Assembly (NCBI GenBank): GCA_034520625.1
Contig: JAXHNI010000003.1
Span: 310,001 to 374,000, forward strand
DNA length: 64,000 bases
Source: JAANXG01 sp034520625
GTDB taxonomy: Bacteria; Pseudomonadota; Gammaproteobacteria; Arenicellales; JAANXG01
Direction of reading: 5' to 3'
In this document: positions 18,039 to 24,379 of the stretch, in pieces
Numbering within the stretch: position 1 is the first letter of the stretch
How the letters are laid out: every line of letters starts with the position of its first letter
Program-made: the position numbers and the translations under genes
The notes under the pieces: generated by a model
Told to the model about the DNA's origin: nothing
Database searches by the model: none
Seen by the model: the letters and a program-made list of their open reading frames with translations, nothing else

Positions 18039-18559
18039 GCCACCGCTTCGACTGTCACCTGTTGAACGACGATTTCCTGCAGGGGCACGTTTTGATGGTC
18101 TCCGACGGTCTGCGTGACGACCCCCTCGATGCGCTCGACCACTTCCATGCCCTCGAGAACTCGCCCGAACGCGCAGTATCCGGGCTGGTATGTTCCCGCG
18201 TGGTTCAGAATGTCGTTGTCGCGCGTATTGATGAAGAACTGGGAGGTTGCCGAATCCGGCTCGTCGGCGACCCGGGCCATGGCCATCGTGCCGCGCTCGT
18301 TGCGCATCCCCTGTTCCGCCTCGTTTTTGATGGGCGGACGCGTGGTCTTCTGGATCATGCCGGGCTCGAAACCGCCGCCCTGAATGATGAAATTGTCCAC
18401 CACCCGGTGGATCAGCGTGTTGTTGTAGAACCCGTCCTTGACATACTGCAGGAAGTTTTCCGCTGTTGCCGGTGCGCGGTCGGTATCGACCTCGACCGTG
18501 AAATTGCCGTGGCTGGTTTGAAAACGGATCCGGGGACGGTTACCGAAGGATATGGCCAT
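18035..18559 (-). CDS. ppiB: Cyclophilin-type peptidyl-prolyl isomerase B
   Basis: A cytoplasmic cyclophilin. Family motifs are FTVEVDTDRAPATAENF, FYNNTLIHRVVDNFIIQGGG (catalytic Arg and Phe region), ATSQFFIN and the CAFGRV segment. The frame stays open far upstream. I chose the ATG at 18559 because a strong GAGGA ribosome site precedes it with correct spacing and the resulting 174-aa protein matches PpiB length. An ATG at 18583 would add eight residues without a good ribosome site. Confidence 0.94.
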   Translation of the reverse strand: MAISFGNRPRIRFQTSHGNFTVEVDTDRAPATAENFLQYVKDGFYNNTLIHRVVDNFIIQGGGFEPGMIQKTTRPPIKNEAEQGMRNERGTMAMARVADEPDSATSQFFINTRDNDILNHAGTYQPGYCAFGRVLEGMEVVERIEGVVTQTVGDHQNVPLQEIVVQQVTVEAVA

Positions 18560-18849
18560 TGAGTTCCTCGCTGCGGACGACATTGTCCATTCGCACGGTT
18601 GTTTGTTCAATAGTAGTCGAACCGGGCACCCGTGCGGTGGTTGCCGGGGACCGCGGGCGGGGTCACGGTGGTCGCCGCCGGCCGGGTCCCATTCAGCCGC
18701 CGCAACCGGCAGGTGGTCGCCGTCCGGGGCGCCACCGGTTCCCCGGTCCCGGTGTCGCCGGTCGCGCCCACGCGCCGGCTTGCCCGGTCCCGACCGCGGG
18801 GCGGGCAGCAAGAACCGGGCCATGCCGCTGTCGGAAACGGCATATGGTT
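18560..18849. other. GC-rich gene-free stretch
   Basis: About 290 bp between divergent ppiB and the ilv promoter. It is very rich in CCGGT/CCGCC words. Open frames cross it on both strands but look like composition artefacts; no ribosome site or recognisable protein is seen. It must contain the ppiB promoter. Confidence 0.5.
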
Positions 18850-18878
18850 TTGCTTACGGCAAATACGACGTTTATACT
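18850..18878 (+). promoter_or_regulatory. Sigma-70 promoter for ilvIH(C)
   Basis: TTGCTT (18850-18855), 17-bp spacer, TATACT (18873-18878): a near-consensus sigma-70 promoter. Transcription would start near 18885, about 58 nt before the ilvI GTG. Confidence 0.7.
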
Positions 18879-18887
18879 AGCTTCGGG

Positions 18888-18909
18888 TCGCCCGTTCCGG
18901 GCGATTTTT
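18888..18909 (+). terminator. Hairpin plus T-run in the ilvI leader
   Basis: TCGCCCG (18888-18894), loop TTC, CGGGCGA (18898-18904), then TTTTT. It has the form of an intrinsic terminator but lies only a few nucleotides after the predicted transcription start, so it may instead be a 5' stabilising or attenuating structure. No leader peptide precedes it. Confidence 0.5.
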
Positions 18910-18942
18910 ATCTTGTCGATCAATCAGTTTCTGGGGAAAAAC

Positions 18943-20676
18943 GTGGAATTATCCGGTGCGGACATTCTGGTGCGCTGCTTGCAGGACGAAGGAGTCGAAC
19001 ACATATTCGGCTATCCGGGCGGCGCGGCGCTGCACATTTACGATGCGCTGTACAAGCAGGACCAGGTCAAACACATCCTGGTGCGCCACGAGCAGGGGGC
19101 GGCCCATGCCGCCGACGGCTATGCGCGGTCGACCGGCAAGCCCGGCGTGGTACTGGTTACCTCCGGACCGGGTATCACCAACGCCGTCACGGGAATCGCC
19201 ACGGCGTACATGGATTCCATCCCCATGGTCGTGATTTCCGGACAGGTGGCCACGCACCTGATCGGCGACGACGCCTTCCAGGAAGTCGACGCCGTCGGCA
19301 TCACCCGCCCCTGCGTCAAGCACAATTTTCTTGTGAAGGACGTGCGGGACCTGGCGGTCACCATGAAAAAGGCATTCTATCTGGCGAACAGCGGGCGCCC
19401 GGGGCCGGTGCTGGTGGACGTGCCCAAGGACATTACCGCCCACACCACCGAGTATATCTACCCGAGCTCCGTCAGCATGCGTTCCTATGCACCGGTCAAC
19501 AAGGGCCATCCCAAGCAGGTTCGCCGGGCCGCGGACCTGCTCATGAACGCCAAGCGTCCGATCATCTACACCGGCGGCGGCGTCGTGTCCGCCGGCGCGG
19601 AAGCCGAGCTGCGAGAGCTCGTCGACCTGCTGGGTTACCCCTGCACCAATACATTGATGGGGCTGGGTGCCTATCCTTCCGACGCACCCTTGTTCCTGGG
19701 CATGCTGGGCATGCACGGCACCTACGAAGCCAACATGGCCATGCACGGCTGCGACGTCATGCTGGCGGTGGGCGCGCGCTTCGACGACCGCGTCACCGGT
19801 GACCTGGCCAAGTTTTCGCCCGGCGCCAGGATCGTGCATATCGACGTGGACCCGTCGTCAATCAGCAAGAATGTGAAGACGGATGTGCCCATCGTCGGCG
19901 ACGCCCGGCGGGTGCTCCAGGAACTGCTGGCGGATATCAAAGCCCGCGGGCAGAAGCCCGATCAACAGGCCGTCGCAAAATGGTGGGACCAGATTAATGA
20001 ATGGCGCAGCGTGGAATCCCTCGGTTACGACCATGATTCCGGGTTGATCAAGCCCCAGAGCGTCGTTGAGGCCCTGCACCGCGTGACCGGCGGGGACGCC
20101 TACGTGACCTCGGACGTCGGTCAGCACCAGATGTGGGCTGCCCAGTTCTACGGCTTCAACCAGCCCCGGCGCTGGATCAACTCCGGCGGCCTGGGCACCA
20201 TGGGCTTCGGTCTGCCCGCGGCCATGGGCGTGCAGATGGCGCACCCGGACGCCACCGTAGCCTGTGTCACGGGCGAGGCCAGCATCATCATGTGCATCCA
20301 GGAGCTGTCCACCTGCAAGCAGTACGACCTGCCCATCAAGATCGTCAACCTGAACAACCGGTACATGGGCATGGTGCGCCAGTGGCAGGAGTTCTTCTAC
20401 GACCGGCGCTATTCCCATTCCTACATGGATGCGCTGCCGGATTTCGTGGCGCTTGCCGAGGCCTTCGGTCACACCGGCATGCGGATCGAGAAGCCGGGGG
20501 ACGTGGAGGGTGCGCTGCAGGACGCCATGGCCGCGAAGGACAGGCTGGTCTTCATGGACTTCATCACGGACCAGGCGGAGAACGTGTACCCGATGATCGC
20601 CGCCGGTGCCGGCCACAACGAGATGCATCTGAATCCGGGGGTTGGGGAACCGCCACAGGAAAGGGAACTGGCCTGA
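18943..20676 (+). CDS. ilvI: Acetolactate synthase, large (catalytic) subunit
   Basis: The ThDP/FAD enzyme that makes acetolactate or acetohydroxybutyrate for valine, leucine and isoleucine. Start is GTG 18943 (MELSGADILV), preceded by GGGGAAAA; the upstream open frame belongs to the leader. The protein is 577 aa. The proton-relay glutamate is Glu50 in RHEQGAAHAADGYAR. The ThDP/Mg motif, usually GDGS, reads GEAS at about residues 444-447, followed by the usual NN-30 residues later. ilvH follows after two bases. The symbol ilvB is an equal alternative. Confidence 0.95.
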   Translation: MELSGADILVRCLQDEGVEHIFGYPGGAALHIYDALYKQDQVKHILVRHEQGAAHAADGYARSTGKPGVVLVTSGPGITNAVTGIATAYMDSIPMVVISGQVATHLIGDDAFQEVDAVGITRPCVKHNFLVKDVRDLAVTMKKAFYLANSGRPGPVLVDVPKDITAHTTEYIYPSSVSMRSYAPVNKGHPKQVRRAADLLMNAKRPIIYTGGGVVSAGAEAELRELVDLLGYPCTNTLMGLGAYPSDAPLFLGMLGMHGTYEANMAMHGCDVMLAVGARFDDRVTGDLAKFSPGARIVHIDVDPSSISKNVKTDVPIVGDARRVLQELLADIKARGQKPDQQAVAKWWDQINEWRSVESLGYDHDSGLIKPQSVVEALHRVTGGDAYVTSDVGQHQMWAAQFYGFNQPRRWINSGGLGTMGFGLPAAMGVQMAHPDATVACVTGEASIIMCIQELSTCKQYDLPIKIVNLNNRYMGMVRQWQEFFYDRRYSHSYMDALPDFVALAEAFGHTGMRIEKPGDVEGALQDAMAAKDRLVFMDFITDQAENVYPMIAAGAGHNEMHLNPGVGEPPQERELA

Positions 20677-20678
20677 CA

Positions 20679-21170
20679 ATGAGACACATCATTTCCGTCC
20701 TGCTCGAAAACGAAGCAGGTGCCTTGTCTCGCGTGGCTGGTCTGTTCTCGGCCCGTGGCTACAATATCGAATCCCTGACGGTGGCCGCCACGGAAGACCC
20801 GTCCCTGTCCCGGATGACCATCGTGACGGCGGGATCGGAAGAAGTCATCGAGCAGATCACCAAGCAGCTCAACAAGCTGGTGGATGTGGTGAAGCTGCAG
20901 GATCTGACCGAGGGCTCGCATATCGAGCGGGAGTTGATGCTCGTTAAGGTCAAGGCGGTGGACCAGGCCCGTGAAGAGGTCAAGCGCCTGGTGGATATTT
21001 TCAGGGGGCGTATCATCGATGTCACGGACTCCACCTATACGCTGGAGCTTACCGGGACCGTCGAGAAGCTGGATGCCTTCGTGAAGGCGCTGGACATGAC
21101 CGAAATTATCGAAGTCGTGCGCTCCGGCGGCACAGGCATCGCCCGCGGCGACCGGGCCCTCACGGTATGA
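20679..21170 (+). CDS. ilvH: Acetolactate synthase, small (regulatory) subunit
   Basis: The 163-aa regulatory subunit carries an N-terminal ACT domain (about residues 4-76, starting HIISVLLENEAGALSRVAGLFSARG) that binds valine for feedback inhibition, and a C-terminal ACT-like ALS domain. The length equals that of E. coli IlvH. It starts two bases after the ilvI stop. The reading frame extends far upstream through ilvI, but the ATG at 20679 is fixed by the conserved N-terminus. Confidence 0.96.
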   Translation: MRHIISVLLENEAGALSRVAGLFSARGYNIESLTVAATEDPSLSRMTIVTAGSEEVIEQITKQLNKLVDVVKLQDLTEGSHIERELMLVKVKAVDQAREEVKRLVDIFRGRIIDVTDSTYTLELTGTVEKLDAFVKALDMTEIIEVVRSGGTGIARGDRALTV

Positions 21171-21304
21171 ACGAGGTCTGATCGAACCCGGGCCTTTCGG
21201 CAGCAGGGGCCACAAGGGAATTGGGATCAGATCCATTCCGTGCTGGCGGGGTTCCGTCTCCCCGGCCTGCCTCCGAAAGGGTAGACGGGCCAGTATCAAT
21301 TTCA

Positions 21305-21461
21305 GGGCGCTTTTAAAATAGCGATATTTCCGTGAGAGCAAGGAAAGCACCGCGCACAGAACCGCAGTTTACATGGAGTATGGTTTACGTGAAGTATGGG
21401 AGGATTCGAGCACGGCGCTGACGCCGCTATCGCGGAAATATCGCTATTTTTAGAAGTGCCC
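21305..21461 (-). mobile_element. MITE copy 2 (157 bp, TSD TTCA)
   Basis: Second copy of the 2645-2784 element, in opposite orientation. Its ends are GGGCGCTTTTAAAATAGCGA and the complementary TATTTTTAGAAGTGCCC. Flanking TTCA direct repeats (21301-21304, 21462-21465) mark a 4-bp target duplication. It is 17 bp longer than copy 1 because a unit around ATACT(T/C)CA(C/T)GTAAAC is present twice. It lies in the ilvH-ilvC gap (21171-21491), which otherwise holds no gene. Confidence 0.85.
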
Positions 21462-21491
21462 TTCAATGTGAACTTCAACGGATAATCAACC

Positions 21492-22508
21492 ATGCAAGTT
21501 TTTTACGACAAAGATGCCGATCCTTCCATTATCGGTGAAAAGAAAGTGGCCATCGTCGGCTACGGCTCCCAGGGCCACGCCCATGCCAACAACCTCAAGG
21601 ACAGCGGCGTGGACGTGGTGGTGGGTCTGCGGGACGGCTCCGAGTCCCGCTCCAAGGCGGAGAAAGCCGGGCTCAAGGTCGCCGAGGTCCCCGAGGCCGT
21701 GGCCGGTGCCGACGTGGTCATGATGCTGGTGCCGGACGAGCTGCAGGCGAAGATCTACACCGAGCAGGTCGAGCCCAATATGAAATCCGGCGCCGCGCTG
21801 GCGTTCGCCCACGGTTTCAACATCCATTTCGGGTTCATCAATCCACGCGAGGACATGGACGTGTTCATGGTGGCGCCCAAGGGGCCGGGTCACCTGGTGC
21901 GTTCCACCTTTACCCAGGGCGGCGGCGTGCCGTGCCTGATCGCGATTCAGCACGACGCGAGCGGATTGACCAAGGCCACGGCGCTGTCGTATGCCTCCGC
22001 CATCGGCGGCGGCCGCGCCGGCGTCATCGAGACCAGCTTCCGAGAGGAAACGGAAACCGACCTGTTCGGCGAGCAGACGGTCCTCTGCGGCGGCATGACC
22101 GCATTGATCCAGGCGGCTTACGATACCCTGGTGGAAGCGGGCTACAACCCGGAAATGGCGTATTTCGAGTGTCTGCACGAGACCAAGCTGATCGTCGATC
22201 TTCTCTACGAGGGCGGCATCGCGAACATGCGCTACTCCATTTCCAATACCGCGGAATACGGCGACCTGACCCGCGGCCCGCGCATCGTCACCGACGAGAC
22301 GCGCAAGGTCATGAAGGGAATTCTGGACGAGATCCAGAGCGGCAAGTTCGCCCAGGAGTGGATGGATGAAAACGCCGCCGGGCAGACGAAATTCCGCAGG
22401 CTCAGGGAGGAGGCGGCGGCGCACCCGATCGAAGAGGTGGGCGCGAAGCTGCGGGACATGATGCCCTGGATCAAGGCATCCCGGGTTGTCGACAAGTCCG
22501 TTAACTGA
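21492..22508 (+). CDS. ilvC: Ketol-acid reductoisomerase (NADP+), class I
   Basis: IlvC performs alkyl migration and NADPH reduction of acetolactate. The 338-aa, short class I form has the Rossmann motif VGYGSQGHAHANNLKDSG and VGLRDGS (cofactor-specificity loop). PKGPGHLVRSTFTQGGGVP and FREETETDLFGEQTVLCGG supply the Mg-binding acids. Its gap from ilvH contains the MITE, so it may have its own promoter or rely on read-through. Confidence 0.97.
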   Translation: MQVFYDKDADPSIIGEKKVAIVGYGSQGHAHANNLKDSGVDVVVGLRDGSESRSKAEKAGLKVAEVPEAVAGADVVMMLVPDELQAKIYTEQVEPNMKSGAALAFAHGFNIHFGFINPREDMDVFMVAPKGPGHLVRSTFTQGGGVPCLIAIQHDASGLTKATALSYASAIGGGRAGVIETSFREETETDLFGEQTVLCGGMTALIQAAYDTLVEAGYNPEMAYFECLHETKLIVDLLYEGGIANMRYSISNTAEYGDLTRGPRIVTDETRKVMKGILDEIQSGKFAQEWMDENAAGQTKFRRLREEAAAHPIEEVGAKLRDMMPWIKASRVVDKSVN

Positions 22509-22525
22509 CCGGTCCCGCAGTCCGA

Positions 22526-23209
22526 GTGCGAGAGCATCATCCGATCCTGGCCCGGGAGGGCTGGGCGCATGTCGCCGTCGCGGTCCTGCTCGCGGCCCTG
22601 GCGACGTGGCTGGCGCCGTGGTGGGTCTGGCTGCCGGCGTGGCTGTTGCTGGTGTTCGTGCTCCAGTTCTTTCGCGACCCGGTGCGAACTCCGCCGTCCG
22701 GTCCGGACCTGGTCATCGCGCCGGCGGACGGCAAGGTGGTGTTTGCCGGCCGCGCCCGCGACCCCTATCTGGACCGGGACTGCTACAGGATCAGCGTGTT
22801 CATGGACGTGTTTTCCGTGCATTCCAACCGCGCTCCCGTCGGCGGGGCCGTTCGGGAGGCCTGGTACACGCCCGGCCGATTCATCAATGCGGCGCTGGAC
22901 AAGTCCTCGGAGCTGAACGAGCGCAACGCTCTTTGCATCCGTGATTCGTCAGGACGTGATACCGTGGTGGTCCAGGTGGCCGGGCTCGTGGCCCGGCGTA
23001 TACTGTGTTACGTTGAAAAGGGCGATCAGGTGTCCCCCGGGCAGCGGTACGGATTCATACGCTTCGGTTCCAGGGTGGATGTCCATGTGCCGCCGGAGAC
23101 ATTCCGGCCCCGGGTCGCCCTGGGAGACAAAGTCACAGCTGGCGTGAGCGTACTGGGCAGCCACAAGACCGAGGACGACGATGCCGAACGATCATCAACG
23201 CCTGGATAG
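22526..23209 (+). CDS. psd: Phosphatidylserine decarboxylase family protein (short type)
   Basis: Makes phosphatidylethanolamine by decarboxylation of phosphatidylserine. The 227-aa product is the short bacterial form: two hydrophobic segments (about 15-47), then APADGKVV, DVFSVHSNR and a self-cleavage Gly-Ser (Gly181-Ser182 in IRFGSRVDVHVP) that would generate the pyruvoyl group. Start is GTG 22526. Its 3' end overlaps pssA by 29 nt, placing both phosphatidylserine steps in one unit after ilvC. Confidence 0.92.
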   Translation: MREHHPILAREGWAHVAVAVLLAALATWLAPWWVWLPAWLLLVFVLQFFRDPVRTPPSGPDLVIAPADGKVVFAGRARDPYLDRDCYRISVFMDVFSVHSNRAPVGGAVREAWYTPGRFINAALDKSSELNERNALCIRDSSGRDTVVVQVAGLVARRILCYVEKGDQVSPGQRYGFIRFGSRVDVHVPPETFRPRVALGDKVTAGVSVLGSHKTEDDDAERSSTPG

Positions 23210-23960
23210 AACCGGCCGGGACGGGGGGCGCGTCGGCCGCCGCACGATTTATTTCCTGCCCAACCTGATCACTACGGCGGCGCTGTACTTCGGCTTCTTC
23301 GCCATCGTGCAGTCCAGCAAAGGCAATTTCGAGCTGGCCGCCAGCGCGATATTCGCCGCCATGGTGCTGGACGCCCTGGACGGCAGGGTCGCCCGGTTGA
23401 CGCACACCACCAGCGACTTCGGGGCCGAGTACGACAGCCTGTCCGACGTCATCGCGTTCGGCCTGGCGCCCGCCCTGATCGTTTACGAATGGGCGCTGTT
23501 CTCCATGAACCGCCTGGGTTGGCTGGTGGCGTTCATCTACGTCGCCTGCACGGCACTGCGCCTGGCGCGCTTCAATATCCGCGAGGTGATGGACAAGCGC
23601 TATTTTCAGGGCCTTCCGAGCCCGGCGGCGGCGGCCGTGCTGGCGGCCTGGGTGTGGCTGATCGAGTCCTACAGCTTCGGCGCCGTTTCCCTGAAATACG
23701 TATCCTGGGTCCTGACCCTGTGTGTTGCCGGTGCCATGGTCAGCAACATCAAGTTCCGCAGCTTCAAGGACATGGACCTGAAGGGAAAGGTGCCGTTTAT
23801 TGCCCTGCTGCCGGTGGTCCTGTTCTTCGTGCTGCTGGCCTTCGATGCGCCCCTTGTGCTGTTCGTGATCTTCTTCGCCTACTTCGTGTCCGGCCCGGTG
23901 ATGAAGGCCAGGCGGCTCCGCAAGATCCACCGCCGGCGGAAACGGGCCCAGCGGGCCTGA
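23181..23960 (+). CDS. pssA: CDP-diacylglycerol-serine O-phosphatidyltransferase
   Basis: An integral membrane CDP-alcohol phosphatidyltransferase that makes phosphatidylserine, the substrate for the adjacent Psd. The 259-aa protein carries the full CDP-alcohol motif DG-x2-AR-x8-G-x3-D-x3-D (Asp67 to Asp89) and about seven to eight hydrophobic helices. A very basic C-terminus (RRLRKIHRRRKRAQRA) ends it. It is the membrane type II form, unlike the E. coli PLD-like PssA. Confidence 0.95.
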   Translation: MPNDHQRLDRTGRDGGRVGRRTIYFLPNLITTAALYFGFFAIVQSSKGNFELAASAIFAAMVLDALDGRVARLTHTTSDFGAEYDSLSDVIAFGLAPALIVYEWALFSMNRLGWLVAFIYVACTALRLARFNIREVMDKRYFQGLPSPAAAAVLAAWVWLIESYSFGAVSLKYVSWVLTLCVAGAMVSNIKFRSFKDMDLKGKVPFIALLPVVLFFVLLAFDAPLVLFVIFFAYFVSGPVMKARRLRKIHRRRKRAQRA

Positions 23961-24010
23961 CCGGCCTCCCGATGGGCACCCGTCGCCGGTCCCGGTGGAC
24001 AAAACGAAGC

Positions 24011-24085
24011 CTGTAGGAGGCGAGCCCCCTGGTCGATGAGGCGTTGCCCGCAGCCGTAATCGGCGAGGGGGCTCGCCTCCTACAG
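24011..24085. repeat. REP-like inverted repeat
   Basis: Perfect 20-bp arms, CTGTAGGAGGCGAGCCCCCT (24011-24030) and its complement (24066-24085), with a 35-nt centre. It resembles the TGTAGGAG REP elements of gammaproteobacteria; a degenerate relative is at 17152-17223. It lies just downstream of pssA. Confidence 0.75.
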
Positions 24086-24136
24086 GCGCAGATCCAGCGG
24101 ACTGTCTGTGCCCCACAAAATCTTCAACTAATACAG

Positions 24137-24167
24137 AAAACCCCGGGGTTGCATCAGCCCGGTTTTT
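24137..24167 (+). terminator. Possible terminator after pssA
   Basis: AAAACC-(CC bulge)-GGG, loop, CCC-GGTTTT followed by another T. It could end the ilv-psd-pssA transcript. It overlaps the presumed -35 region of the leuA leader promoter, so one of the two readings may be wrong. Confidence 0.4.
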
Positions 24168-24178
24168 GAGCATACACT
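24149..24178 (+). promoter_or_regulatory. Predicted promoter of the leuA leader
   Basis: TTGCAT (24149-24154), 18-bp spacer, TACACT (24173-24178). A start around 24184-24186 would coincide with the leader-peptide ATG at 24186, which has no ribosome-binding site, pointing to a leaderless mRNA. Confidence 0.5.
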
Positions 24179-24185
24179 CCGATCC

Positions 24186-24272
24186 ATGCTCAAGCGCCAA
24201 CTCTCTTTCCCCGGCCTTGAAGCCCTCCTTTCGAAGGGCGCGGACCTGCTCGCCCTGCTGCTGCGCCGCTAG
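24186..24272 (+). CDS. leuL: leuA leader peptide (28 aa, Leu-rich)
   Basis: A 28-codon open frame from ATG 24186 to TAG 24270-24272. It contains ten leucines, with the dense run DLLALLLRR just before the stop. This is the hallmark of an attenuator leader that senses charged tRNA-Leu through ribosome stalling. It lies 107 nt upstream of leuA. No ribosome site precedes the ATG, and the predicted transcript starts at or near it. Leader peptides of this sort before leuA are known in other proteobacteria; this instance is inferred from sequence alone. Confidence 0.75.
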   Translation: MLKRQLSFPGLEALLSKGADLLALLLRR

Positions 24273-24357
24273 GCGCAAACTGACTCGACCTCAAAATACC
24301 CCACGACATCGAGATCATCCGCCCCGGCGGGTGAGACACTATTGTTGCAGCGGGCGA
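24250..24357 (+). promoter_or_regulatory. Candidate attenuator structure before leuA
   Basis: The leader's leucine-codon run (TCGCCC at 24250-24255 and GCTGC at 24257-24261) can pair with GCAGCGGGCGA (24347-24357) immediately upstream of the leuA ribosome site, giving 11 bp with one bulge. A CCGCC/GGCGG hairpin lies between (24319-24330). No T-run follows, so control may act on translation initiation or by Rho rather than by an intrinsic terminator. The pairing is my inference. Confidence 0.4.
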
Positions 24358-24379
24358 AAGCCTGAACAGGAGCAATCCC

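Noticed and set aside
18879..18943. Classical ilv leader-peptide attenuator
   Set aside because: No open frame rich in Ile, Val or Leu fits between the promoter and the hairpin.
21302..21493. 63-aa minus-strand frame upstream of ilvC
   Set aside because: It lies almost entirely inside MITE copy 2; copy 1 does not preserve the frame.
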